A DNA stretch of 64,000 nt from Norana najaformis. Lineage: Eukaryota > Annelida > Clitellata > Crassiclitellata > Hormogastridae. The DNA is taken from positions 32,910,727 through 32,974,726 of the forward strand of contig OZ029916.1 in the NCBI GenBank assembly GCA_964023275.1. The letters run 5' to 3'. Position numbers and translations under genes: made by a program. Shown here piece after piece: positions 43,711 to 54,139 of this stretch; position 1 is the stretch's first letter; each line of letters starts with the position of its first letter. Under the pieces are notes generated by a model, which worked only from the letters and a program-made list of their open reading frames with translations, was not told where the DNA came from and made no database searches.

Positions 43711-44290
43711 AATTTCCCAAAAACCCGCTGACTCATCAGAAAATAAGCTTGACGTTTTTCCCGCATGAGAGCCCACGTGGTACATTGCGCGTTGACAAGA
43801 ATCACTGTTGACGTCAGCTTGCCTGGCGCCGCCAATCAGTCACAAAGCAATGAACAACCTGACGACTTATCGCCATGACGTCATGGAAACTTCCAATACA
43901 AACGCGCTTAAAATATGCTGATTCATCCGCAGAAAACTCACGCTCACACATACATACATGCAAACATATACATATATACAACATAGCCTCCATTTTTATG
44001 CAGCATTTTGTCATTCAATCCATCACTAGCAAAATAGGATTAGAATGCACTTTGTCTGTATTTTGTCATTCAGTTGCCTTTCACCTCTGCGTCCGCTGGG
44101 CCTCGAACACATCCTGTGAGTCTCATATGAATTTGACGATTCATAGGTTTATGGTGTTGTTTGGTTGACGCTGTCGTTTCTGTGCCTCAGCCGTGAATTC
44201 GTTCAAGCCACGGACTGCGCCGCAGAGGAGTTGTAATAACTGTAATAAATCGACGATTAGCGGTCTCGACGCATTTCTTGGGAGATGGGG
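43711..44290. other. No gene recognised
   Basis: Unique DNA including GTTGACGTCAGC (43809) and CATGACGTCATGG (43874). 43875-44168 is open for 97 residues without motifs. Confidence 0.45.
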
Positions 44291-44420
44291 ACAACCAGAC
44301 AGACGGACAGACACACAGACAGACCAACTGAAAGACAGGCAGACAGGCAGACATATAGATAGACAGACAAACAGACAGATAGATAGTCACACACAGACTC
44401 ATAGACCGACATACGGGCAG
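44291..44420. repeat. (GACA)n tetranucleotide tract
   Basis: Imperfect GACAGACA with GATA interruptions. Confidence 0.92.
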
Positions 44421-44514
44421 ATATCCAGATAAAGAACCAGACAGAGCCACAAAAGCAGAAACTCGGGTAGAAAAAGCAAGCTTCAGACACAGACAATATG
44501 TATGCTCTATGCGT

Positions 44515-44580
44515 ATCTGAACATTTATGAAGCGCCTTACAAGGGCCTAATAACTGCGCTATATAAACATATTTAACCTC
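44515..44580 (+). mobile_element. LINE/SINE 3' end, symmetric copy
   Basis: ATTTATGAAGCGCC and GCGCTATATAAAC face each other across 22 bp, so the terminus reads from both strands. Confidence 0.65.
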
Positions 44581-44738
44581 ACAGAGACTATCTGTCGTCT
44601 CTTTCAGTTTACCTGTACACGTCTCTCTGTAAATCGTTTTGTATGTTTCTCTGAAAGTCTGTCTTTCCGTATGTTTGTCTGTATCTGTTCGACTAAACCG
44701 TAGCCGACACCGTGGATATTTCGTAAGACTTGCAACTG

Positions 44739-44774
44739 AGTCTTCGGGCGGAAGGCGACTTCCGCCGGAAGACT
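44739..44774. other. Strong hairpin with GCGA tetraloop
   Basis: AGTCTTCGGGCGGAAG (44739-44754), GCGA loop, CTTCCGCCGGAAGACT (44759-44774): 15 of 16 base pairs, GC-rich, with a GNRA-type loop if transcribed. No gene is attached. Confidence 0.75.
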
Positions 44775-44979
44775 GTACTAACGGCAAGAGCGGGAACAAG
44801 TGCATCATTGGTTGCGGCATCACGCAAGCCAAGTGTCTGTCACGTGACAGGGATGAGATGGGATGTAAGGAAGGTAGGAATGAAACAATGGACGAGTTGT
44901 CGAGTGGATGGAAGACGAGAATGGAACAATGAAGGAATAGATTAATAATCACACTAATCAGAGCAGATATGATTTGTTT

Positions 44980-45030
44980 CTCTTGAAGCGACGCTATATA
45001 AATATCCTATTCCAATTACAATTAAACTAA
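44980..45030 (+). mobile_element. LINE/SINE 3' end with (ATTACA)n tail
   Basis: GAAGCGACGCTATATAAAT followed by CCAATTACAATTAAAC. Confidence 0.65.
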
Positions 45031-45529
45031 TAATTAATGTATGTCGTATTTTTATGCGTAGCTTTTGTGGTATTGGTCTTTAGCAGTTGTACGTGTGTGT
45101 CTCTCTTTGTATGTGCCTAACTGTTTGTGTATGAGACTCTTACGTCTCCGTGTGTGTTTGCCTCCGTGTATGTGTATGTGTGTGCGCGCGCCCGTGTGAA
45201 TGTGACGTTTTACAAATGTAACTCTGAGTATTTGGCGTTTTGTGTCTGATTTTGTGCTTGATTCGTTGTGAGTTTGAGTCCGTTTAGCTATAAAGGAGTT
45301 TGACTCTGTGTTTTGGACATTCCACTTATGAATAGCATATATGCGTCTGTCTGCGTGTATTCCACGCCATACAGCGAAAGATGTTTATGCCCAATGTTAG
45401 TTAACAGAAAGCATAGTAACAGTCAAGTAGGAAAGAAGAAACTGACTAAGTTAATAAGTTTCAATGCAACAACGTCAACGCAACAGCCAAAGATAAAGAC
45501 AATATAACAGGATATGACAAAATTCGAAC
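45031..45529. other. No gene recognised
   Basis: GT-rich at 45085-45195, otherwise unique. Confidence 0.5.
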
Positions 45530-45842
45530 TCGCAAACAAGGAAGGAAGAAAAGAAGGAAGGATGAAGGAAGGAAGGAAGGAAAGAAGAAAGAAAGGAAAA
45601 AAGAAAGAAAGGAAGGATGGAAGGAAGGAAGGAAGGAAAAGAAGGATGAAAGAAACTAAGTATGGAGGGAAGAAAGAAAGGAAGAAAGGTTGAAGGAAAG
45701 AGGGAAGGAAGGAAGGCAGGAAGGACGAATGGGAAGAGGGAAAGAAAGAAGAAGGAAAGAAGGTATTAAGATAGGAAGGACAGAAGGAAAGGAGAAAGGG
45801 ACTGTAGATGGAACGAGAGAGAGGGGAGAGGAGAGGAGAGAT
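45530..45842. repeat. (GGAA)n purine tract
   Basis: GAAGGAAG/GAAAGAAA repeats throughout. The 152-residue minus-strand frame is a Ser/Phe/Leu artefact of it. Confidence 0.93.
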
Positions 45843-46104
45843 GATGATCAGTGAGTCTCCTGAATGCCATAAACTGGACACGAAATCCTAAGAGGGAGGA
45901 ATCTGTGGTTGAGACGGCACTTAAACATTTATGAGACGAACATTAGGTCGTTCCCTCACTGCAGCCGCGAATGCATCAACGTCCATTAGGATTAACATCG
46001 CCCCCAATATTCTATTTTTGTATGTGGCTCATTGTAGTGTAATGTATTGTAACAAAAACTAACGCCTCTACCTCTCCTCTTCGCTTCACCATTTTGCAAT
46101 TTGA

Positions 46105-46155
46105 ATATACATTTATATGGCGCCGTCTAATAACCTTTTGAAGGCGTTCTCGTCA
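46105..46155 (-). mobile_element. LINE/SINE 3' end
   Basis: Minus strand: AACGCCTTCAAAAGG, then GACGGCGCCATATAAATG. Confidence 0.65.
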
Positions 46156-47345
46156 GCCATAATGTTGCTAAAGATATTGCTAAAGACGACAAGTTCATCC
46201 GTAGAAATTTGCAGCTGGGAAAGTTCCCATTTGTAGGCTCTCGCACACTCGTAGGAACCACACAGCAGGTTCTCCAAGGATAGGGAATTACGTATTCTTT
46301 AAATTTAGGCTATTTACGTTCTATTGAAAGTTACTTGTGTGCTTCATCTCATTAACTTTTACAGTTGCTTGATCTTTGTTGCGATCTGTGACTAAGCTTA
46401 ATTTACTATTTTATGTGTTAAGAAAATATATCGTCTCGGACAGTATTTTTGAGAAAAATATTCAGTGATAGCAAATTATTACTATCGTTACATAAAGCAA
46501 TGCTTGAAACATTCGTCATGTATAAATCTATGTGTATATGTATATTCGACAAATGTTTTCGGCAAAATCTGACCATAGCTATGACGTTCCATAGAAGTTT
46601 GTGGAAAACTGGAGGTAACTTTGTCTTCAGCTAAATTGTTTTGGCAAACAGGATGCACTCATGCGACAAAGTTCACAGTCAAAATAACGCTTTCACTAAT
46701 TTATTCATTGTAATAATATTCGTCTCCATAAATGAGACGAATGTAGTATTTCTGATGTACGAATTACGCCTCTGAAACAATTTTCTTACGACTGCGCCGA
46801 CTTTCCCGCAGTTTCTACCCTTTTCTGGACTGTATAACTTGATCCTCATGCATGAAGAACAATCAGGCCTATATTCCTCTATCTGTAGACGAGGCGCGAA
46901 AGCAGAAAATCGTGCCAGTCTGTCATATTATAGGTTCTGCCTTAAAACTTTATAGTATAAGACCGCTTGTCATTTAGTTCTTCTCGCGTTCTTTATTGCA
47001 CGGCGAAACTATATCTGATCGTCTTATCTGAATGAATCGATATCAATCAGTAAGGAATAATATGCATTGACTGTCTTTTCGTTATTCAATCACGCAAATG
47101 CGAACAGGTTAGGTTCAGACGAATTGCTGTGAATTGCGTCAATATGGCAACGGGTCCTTATCACCGTCTTGACGGCGATTTGCATTTGGTTTCGGGACGG
47201 ATTGAAAAAGAGAGCGAGACAGACAGATGCGAGGAAATACAAACTGCCAAAACACGTATCAGACGAAGATAAAGACGGAGGTTTCGAAGCAAATATTGAC
47301 ACAGAGGTACGAATACAGGCGCAGATAAGATAGATATAGTCCAGA
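46156..47345. other. No gene recognised
   Basis: Over 1 kb of unique AT-rich DNA without coding motifs or matched repeats, one of the longest such stretches in the window. Confidence 0.5.
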
Positions 47346-47640
47346 AGAGAGACAGAGAGAGACAGACTGACAGACAGACAGACTGACGGAGACGATCGAA
47401 GTGCTGTAGACGATGGACATTTTGACACACTAATAACCGAGCGCTGGACGATGGCCATGTATGCGGTTGACCATGAAGACTGACCATGCTTCCGGCCGAT
47501 CGACAACGGAAGTTGCCAGAGCTGACCAGAGCGATTGATGGAAAACGTCTAATTGAGAATAATTCCTTCTTTTCGGGATCTCGTTCCAATTACATTCACT
47601 TGCATGTGACGTGTGTATAGTATGCATTACGAATTTACAG
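47346..47640. other. (GACA)n at 47346-47386, otherwise nothing
   Basis: The GACA run is short. The minus-strand frames of up to 142 residues crossing it show no recognisable domain. Confidence 0.5.
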
Positions 47641-47646
47641 GCCTAT

Positions 47647-47730
47647 GTATGCACTAGGAATGTATATGTATGCACTAGTAATGTATTTGTATGCACTAGG
47701 AATGTATTTGTAGGCACTATGAATGTAGTT
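47647..47730. repeat. 21-bp tandem repeat, four units
   Basis: GTATGCACTAGGAATGTATTT units start at 47647, 47668, 47689 and 47710. Being a multiple of three, the array keeps an open frame with a seven-residue period. Confidence 0.92.
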
Positions 47731-47803
47731 GTATATATAAGATTCATATATATGTATACGTATATAATTGCATGTATAGATGTATATGATTGTCAAAAAT
47801 AGA

Positions 47804-47878
47804 CACCATACAGCGTATATATAATTGTATACTATATATACACGGTTATGTATACATACATATACACGCTGTATGGTG
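47804..47878. repeat. Inverted repeat with TA-rich loop
   Basis: CACCATACAGCGT (47804-47816) and ACGCTGTATGGTG (47866-47878) are perfect 13-bp complements around 49 bp of TATA-rich DNA. A diverged arm (GTACAGCGTGTATATA) recurs near 48002. Confidence 0.8.
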
Positions 47879-48150
47879 CATTGTCATTTGTCTCATATTT
47901 AGACCGTTGTATATAATATACATGTAATATTTAATAAGATTATAGTGGCCAAATTATAAAAATGTTAGATGCATAAATATTAAGAAAAATGGCAATGCAT
48001 TGTACAGCGTGTATATAATACTATACATGTATACGTATACATATATATGCGTCTATAAATACGCCTTTTTGTATATAGAGAGAATCAAATAAATTTATAA
48101 AGCAAATACTTTTATTTGTAGCTGATAGTTTCGGACAAGAAGACATAGAT
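47879..48150. other. TA-rich sequence, no gene
   Basis: Mostly TATA-rich; no feature beyond the diverged arm near 48002. Confidence 0.5.
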
Positions 48151-48362
48151 AGAAACAGACAGACGGACAGACAGACAGGCAGACAAAACTGAAGGCATAA
48201 AGGAGGCAGTCAGAAATAGCATAAATGTGCCGTCATGTTCATTGAAGTGAGAGAGAGGTATACAGGCTGTGGAAGAGACAGACAGAGACGGATACAGAGA
48301 TCAGACAGATAGACAGACAGACAGACAGACAGAAAGACAGACAGACAAACAGACAGACAGAC
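48151..48362. repeat. (GACA)n tetranucleotide tracts
   Basis: Purest at 48157-48186 and 48303-48362. Confidence 0.92.
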
Positions 48363-48984
48363 TCACGCAGTATAGCGGATTACTGATTCTTTATGAAATG
48401 TTGAGTATCAATTTGTCAATGACGCTACAGCTGCGCTTTTCCAGATCGCGTGCTGCCAAAGATTATCGCTATTCAGGGCCTGCAGGCTATTGAAAGGGCT
48501 TTTGGTGCAGGCCCATTATTCTAGCGCCCGATATTTCATCGCAGTCTTGGGAGTTCGATCATCGGGTCATCATGTGAAATTGGTGCATTATTATCAAGTC
48601 ACGCATTCGGCGATTAAGGAAAGTTTTTCACGGTCGGTTGTTATGTTGCAAGTATCGTTTGTACTTCAGCCACCAGAGTGCGATTTGTGGAGGGAGAAAG
48701 GGTTCCAATGAAACCCCCTAGTTGACGCGATTTACAGAGGGCCGAAGGTGGAACTTCGCCCCTGCACTGATTCACACTAACTACACCATTCAGGATGCAT
48801 TCTCTACATATACATTTCGCACTTGCAGCCCATAGTTCTCTTCCCCTCTCCGTTGGATATAGGCTCTACTTGTGCGCGAGAGCACGCCAGTGGTGACTTC
48901 TAGTCATCTGAGTAATATTATTCGCTTACAGATTAACTTTTGTTCTTAATGAAATTCAACACAACATATGCTAGCATATGCAGC
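48363..48984. other. No gene recognised
   Basis: Unique DNA. Frames at 48269-48493 and 48490-48711 show no motifs. Confidence 0.5.
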
Positions 48985-49200
48985 CTTTTGTGAGGTGCTT
49001 AGAAGACGCTATATTAAGATGCATACATAAATACATACATACATACACACATACAAAAACACAAAGTACATACATGCATACATACACACATACATACATA
49101 CATGCATACCAAAATACATGCCTACATGCACACATATAAAAATACAAACATACATACAAACATGCGTACACACATACATACTTACATACATACATACATA
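48985..49200 (+). mobile_element. LINE/SINE 3' end with long (ACAT)n tail
   Basis: TTTTGTGAGGTGCTTAGAAG then ACGCTATATTAAGATGC at 49007, followed by ACATACAT repeats to 49200. Confidence 0.8.
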
Positions 49201-49404
49201 AACGTGCTTTCAACCATAAATCGCACCCTGACTTCATCAGCATAAGCCTATGCAATTCCTTTGCTGTATTCAATGAAATGGCTTCCAATCAGCGAGGCAT
49301 CGGCTTTAGGGACCCAAGGGATCAAGTAATTGAACAGCTCCGACTGATCAGGCGATCTGATGTTGCCATAATGCTTCTTATGCACGTGTCTCGATCATGA
49401 CAGG

Positions 49405-49445
49405 AATTGCTGTATAGAAGGGCGCTACATAAGTTACATTTCCAT
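49405..49445 (+). mobile_element. LINE/SINE 3' end
   Basis: GTATAGAAGGGCGCTACATAAG followed by a single TTACATTTCC. Confidence 0.5.
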
Positions 49446-49524
49446 GCTGTCGTTGGAGGCGATCAATATGTGCCTTGAGTTGACAGCAGATGACGTAAGT
49501 GAATTACTATATGGCACCGTCTTC

Positions 49525-49796
49525 GTTATATGTATCTGTACATTTATATAGCGCCTTTAGGGTCCTCTTAGATGCGCAGTCATCGCAGCAGAGGTTCTAG
49601 TGTTGAGGTCTCTTTCGGCTGAGGCACAAACACAACGACAACAGAAAGACAGCAACGTGACAACCTCTCCATATGAATCACGTGGCCAGAAAAACAAACG
49701 GCCAAATTCTGAAGGACGCATTCATCGGGATTCGAACCCAGGACGCAGAGGTCAAAGGCAGACGTGCTCACCACGGGTCACACTGTCCCGGACAGG
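49525..49796 (-). mobile_element. Complete tRNA-headed SINE (family E) with LINE-type 3' tail
   Basis: Minus strand from 49796: GACAGTGTGACCCGTGGTG (A-box region), CCTGGGTTCGAATCCCG (B box, about 49741-49725), a 130-bp unique body, then CTAAAGGCGCTATATAAATG (about 49560-49541) and ATACAT. A tRNA-like promoter joined to the same 3' terminus as the LINEs is the classic SINE/LINE partnership, in which the SINE borrows the LINE machinery by sharing its 3' end. Confidence 0.88.
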
Positions 49797-50240
49797 AAGC
49801 GATCGTAGGACGGAAGGAGACAAACGTGGACAGTGGGAATTTCGAGTGAGACGGGGAGAAAGAAGGAAGACCTGTAGCAGGAGGGTGAAGGGGTGCAGAT
49901 AATGAGGTAGAAGAGAGGGAGGACGGATCATAGGGAGAGGTGGAGGGAGGGAAGGATGGGACGAAAAGAAGCATGTAGCATTTCCAGATTGATATATAAA
50001 AGGTAGCGACTCCTAAGGTATTCTGATAAATTTGTCTCTCGGATGTAGGTATAATGCAGTAATTGATGCTGCAAACTGATTAAGAAGTATCATATTTGGG
50101 CGGTTCTTTGAAAGCAATTAAATATACTTTAAAATATATATATATTTAGTTATTTAATTAGGTAAGTATTTAAATAAGTATGCATATGTAGATCGGCAAG
50201 AATGCAAAGCCTGTACTAAAAAATGTAGATTCCAGCTTAC
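49797..50240. other. GA-rich at 49800-49975, then AT-rich; no gene
   Basis: GGGAGAGG/GGAAGG words at 49850-49975 and a TATATA run at 50135-50150. Confidence 0.5.
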
Positions 50241-51105
50241 TGTAATGAACAGTGACTGTTCAGTCCCTACGCGTATAAATCAGCATTGATTTTGCGTCGA
50301 GGTTGTATCTACCCTCGCACTCGCCACGTGGTCGGCATTTCTGATGTCATTAAGCTACAGTATATCCTTTAAAAAGTGTAGGTCTAGTGTCGAATCATCT
50401 GAATTCTCCTTAGTTGTCAGATTTTTTAGCCTAATTCGATGGCCGTGTCGAATCAGTTCGTGTACACGTATCGCCCAACAACTGAGATCGACTTTCGGGT
50501 TATTTATGAGCGTAATATCAAGCGTCTTTTACAGTAAGAACGAAACCTTTCGCTTAACTTTAATGGCTCTGCGCAAGGAGGTGGGTCCCGTTGTTTGTAC
50601 AAGGCAGACAAATAAAATGCGGCGCCAGAAAGTGTGCGACGTTGTAATGCTGCCATTATTAAGTCTGAGACAGAGACAATGGTCGAGGCTCTCGCTTCAG
50701 CTGATTCACTGATCTCCGAATGCGGGCGAATAACGCGAATTTATGTAGCGCCTGCCGGAGAACATCGTCGAAAGTGGACGAGAATGAGCGGGGGCTGTAA
50801 AGTCACGGACAAAGCCTAATTGTTATGAAGTGGGAAAACTCGCGGGCAGGCGCTCTTCGTATCGTATACTCGGGAGGAGGGCCTGAATTGGAGCGTTGAC
50901 AGGGTCGCCAGCTACCTTTGGTGTAACAACAAAGATTTCAATCCACTGCCATTTAGGCCTGCATAGTGTCTATAGGGCAATTGTTAGATTTTATAGTTTG
51001 CACGCATGAATCACACGTTGGGTCAGTTCCGATGCTGAGTCAAAATCCTGATCCCCGGATTCTGACCTAACACGGAAACTGAGTCAACAAATGGCACTCG
51101 TGGAC
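50241..51105. other. Unique upstream DNA with possible TATA site (50274)
   Basis: GAACAGTGACTGTTC (palindromic arms, 50247-50261) and CGCGTATAAATCAGC (TATA-like at 50274-50280) precede CpG-containing DNA to about 50900. Lying 1.2-1.9 kb upstream of the receptor ATG, it could hold the receptor promoter. TTATGTAGCGCCTGCC at 50740 hints that a retroelement end has intruded. Confidence 0.3.
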
Positions 51106-51109
51106 TTTA

Positions 51110-51445
51110 CTTAATATAGCGCCGGTCTCCCTGACTCAGCTCTTGTGTGACTCTGAGAAATTTCACATTACATTACAAAGCCCTCCTTATATTGTATTAT
51201 TTCTGATCATTTGGCCGAGGCACAAAGTAAGACAAATCAATCCAACGACAGTTGATCTTCTGCCTACGGTTCTACGGTTCCCTCTCGATGTAACGGGTTA
51301 CTTACCGGAGGATCTTCTGGCCGTTGCTTTTGATTTGGAAAGATGAACAAAGTAGAGCATTGTAATTGTAATTGTAATTTAAGATTTATAAAGCGCCTTT
51401 TAGAGAATAAACTCAACAGGGGCGCATAGTGCATATATATGCATA
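51110..51445 (-). mobile_element. Two minus-strand LINE/SINE 3' ends
   Basis: TAATATAGCGCCGG at 51114 is a worn end. The clearer one has (TTACAA)n-type tail ATTGTAATTGTAATTGTAAT at 51360-51380, then TTTATAAAGCGCC and GGGGCGC (51420). Confidence 0.7.
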
Positions 51446-51539
51446 TATATGCATATATATGTACATATATATGTATATGGGTTTTCTTATATGTTGAGGC
51501 TGATGGCGGCAGTGGTCCTGAGGTTCGGTAGCGCCCAGC

Positions 51540-52050
51540 AATCGCCCGGGATTGCATGAGCGGCCTACAACGAGGACTATGGAACACTAACATTCGCCTG
51601 AACACGAAAATCCGCCTGTTCAAGGCATATACAGTATATTGCCAGTACTCTTATATTGAGCAGAGACTTGATCGCTTACCAAGGATCTGCAGACGAAGAA
51701 CGACGCCTTTCAGCGATGGTGCCTCAGGAAGATACTGTGCATTTCCTACACAGCGCATGGCAGCAAAGCAGAGATATATCCCCCAACGATGCCCATCCCA
51801 CTGTTGGAGATGATTCAAACGAGAAAGGCTACGTTGTTTGGACACATTGCGCGCTCCTTAAGTGACCAGGACCATGCCAAGGCCTTGCAAGCGATGATTT
51901 CTGGCCCTTCGAGAGGTTGGAAGAGACCTGTCGGACATCCTCACCACATATGGACAAGAACAGTGGAAGCTGACAGGCACCCACTGAATTTTGGATTACA
52001 TACGACCTGAAGACGAGCCCGGAACAGTAGTGGAAAATGCAACGCTCCAC
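51540..52050 (+). mobile_element. RTE-like LINE relic: RT C-terminal region just upstream of the receptor
   Basis: 51556-51640 reads LQRGLWNTNIRLNTKIRLFK. After a frameshift, 51695-52010 reads DAFQRWCLRKILCISYTAHG, TLFGHIARSLSDQDHAKALQ, GPSRGWKRPVGHPHHIWTRT and VEADRHPLNFGLHT. Known: (F/H)QRCLR-ILGI-W-D, LFGH(I/V)-R and RGR-R--W--T are the C-terminal landmarks of RTE/BovB-like and related LINE RTs. It lies in the receptor's presumed 5' intron or promoter. Confidence 0.88.
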
Positions 52051-52090
52051 AGAGGAGACTTATTTAATATATCTACCTAAGTAAATGCTG

Positions 52091-52133
52091 GCTTATATTG
52101 CTTGTTTTAGATTTGCAACATTATAACGTCACG
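52091..52133 (+). promoter_or_regulatory. Probable 3' splice site and 5'UTR stub before the receptor start codon
   Basis: The pyrimidine-biased run ending CTTGTTTTAG at 52110 resembles a splice acceptor 24 bp upstream of the ATG at 52134. This suggests a non-coding 5' exon further upstream. No matching donor was identified with confidence, so transcription could instead start close by. Confidence 0.5.
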
Positions 52134-52677
52134 ATGAACAATTCAACGAATCTGCAGTCGCTAGGCGTCGACACCGCGCCTTACCAGAATGACGTCATGG
52201 GCGACAGCGGCCTCCGCGTTCTCTTCATCTCGATGTATTGCGTCATCTTTCTGCTAGGAATTTCTGGAAATTCTCTCGTTGTCTACGTGGTCGTGTGCAA
52301 CCACGCCATGCAGACGATTACAAATGTATTCATAACAAACCTGGCCATTTCGGACATCATGATGTGTCTTCTGGCCGCACCATTCACGCCTCTGTCCGGC
52401 CTGCTCGAGTCGTGGGTGTTCGGGGAAGCCCTCTGCAGAGTGGTTCCGATGAGCCTCGGTATCAGCGTGTACGTCTCGACTCTGACGTCAGTCGCTATCG
52501 CCATCGATAGATATTTCGTCATCGTTCATCCTTTCAAGTGAGGGCGCGTTTTCGTCCATCCGCTCGATCCGTTGTAGACGTCTTTGCATGCACTTTGTTG
52601 ATCTCCTTGCTGGTTTATTTGCAGAGTGCGCAATTGGATGCATTGGGAGGGTATAGTGGCAGTTCCAAGGGCAGACC

Positions 52678-52733
<56 letters not shown>

Positions 52734-53839
52734 GTTGTTGTTGTCGTTGTCGTTGTCGTTGCCGTCGTTGTATACAATATTAATTGGGGCGTTATAGAAG
52801 TTTAACGTAGATTTGCACTTTAGAATTAATACTAAATAATAATCTAGTCGGTTATATAAAACTTATACAGTTGAGAGGTTATATAAGTTTATCTAAATAT
52901 TTGCGATATATAGAACAACTGCAAAATAATAACTCGTCATAATTATGTCCTACAGTGCATTGGTGACGAACTCTAGACAGTCTACACCAAATCGTTGCAT
53001 TTTTCAGACCACGTATGAAGATTCCGGTGTGTGTGGCCTTGATCATCTCGATCTGGATCGTGTCCATCTCCGTTTCTCTTCCACTGGCCGTCTACCAGGA
53101 GGTCTCCTGGATCCCGACGGAACAGATCTACGTCTGCCGCGAAGCATGGCCTCACCCTGCCGCCCGCAAGTTCTTCACCGTGGCCAGCCTCATCCTCCAG
53201 TACATCATCCCGTGCAGCCTCATCATCTTCTGCTACGCACGCGTGTCCATCGCCCTCAATCGCCGCGCCCGCTCCCTTGTGCGTCGGGGCATGCGCACTA
53301 AGGCGGCGAGCGAACGTCACCAAATGGCCATCGACCGGAAGCGACGTACGAACCGGATGTTGATCGCGATGGTCGTCATCTTCGTCCTGTGCTGGCTTCC
53401 GCTCAACGTAGTCCTGCTCATACTCGAGTACCACGAGGGCCTCGAGAAGTGGAACTACTTCCTGTTGACGTTCTTCACGGCGCATGTCACGGCGATGAGC
53501 TCAACGATCTACAACCCGTTCCTCTATGCCTGGATGAACGAAAACTTTCAGACAGAGTTTCGGAGGGTCCTGCCTTGTCTGATCTCGAGCGGGCGCGTCG
53601 TCAAACGTCCCACACAAACCGGGGTCTCCATCTCGCTCTATTCGGTCATGGAATCCCAGATTCCTCTTCAGCGAACACTGTACACCGTGCCCAAATGCGA
53701 GAACGGAAATTACCCGGTCCAGCACAAACTGGCAGAAGACCCGCAGGAACCGGAAGTGGCGTGTGACCACGACAAGAAGCAGTCACGTGATCAGTTGGAA
53801 TTTCCCGTCGACACGATGAACGGAAATTCAGCGCGATGA
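52134..53839 (+). CDS. sNPF/PrRP-type neuropeptide G-protein-coupled receptor, two coding exons (join 52134-52537, 53008-53839)
   Basis: Seen: joining the exons gives 411 residues. The start ATG at 52134 follows a likely splice acceptor at 52110 and puts two overlapping N-glycosylation sequons (N2, N3) in a 28-residue extracellular tail. TM1 carries GN (N46), TM2 NLAISD (D74), C101 precedes TM3, TM3 ends in DRY (125-127) followed by HPFKPRMK, TM4 has W151, the ECL2 cysteine is C178, TM5 P203, TM6 CWLP (263-266), TM7 NPFLY (304-308), and C325 is a possible palmitoylation site before a serine-rich tail. Known: HPFxPRMK, KRTNRMLIAMV and the AMSS...YNPFLYAW(L/M)NENF stretch are typical of short neuropeptide F receptors, orthologous to vertebrate PrRP receptors. 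Inferred: a plasma-membrane receptor for an amidated neuropeptide, coupling to heterotrimeric G proteins. NPY-type receptors are the nearest alternative. The frame is open with GC-rich codons, unlike the AT-rich surroundings. No clear AATAAA was seen downstream. Confidence 0.94.
52538..53007 (+). other. Phase-2 intron of the receptor gene
   Basis: The donor GTGAGG at 52538 and acceptor TTTTTCAG ending at 53007 join AA to A, making Lys135 and restoring the conserved HPFKPRMK stretch. Without splicing, exon 1 stops at TGA 52539-52541. The intron sits just after the DRY motif. It contains an (ATT)n microsatellite (52679-52731), a GTTGTC-rich stretch (52732-52765) and a worn LINE 3' end (GGGGCGTTATAGAAG, about 52775-52805). 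Confidence 0.9.
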
Positions 53840-54139
53840 ACCGAAACTGGAACCGATTTTATTTGAAGCCGCATTTAAATATTGCCTTGAACCGTTATTT
53901 CCTTCCCTAGGCCATTTCGCCTTATTCTTGATGTGGTTGTGCTTCAGTGAACGCCGTGTCCAAGGACCCATGACGACTCCACATTCGGCTGAAATTCAGA
54001 CTTGAACGATAAGCGAATTGAAATGTAACTGAGTTACGATTTCGCTGCGTCACTGCAATTAACTTCAGACTATAAGTATTCAGACAATCGCTCCTTCATT
54101 ACACGTCTCTATTAACTTTAGTAATCGTCGGCGGCTTAA
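53840..54139 (+). other. Receptor 3' flank / probable 3' UTR
   Basis: Unique AT-leaning sequence after the TGA at 53837-53839. No canonical AATAAA was seen before the LINE fragment, so the polyadenylation site is undefined or could be donated by the insertion. Confidence 0.4.
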
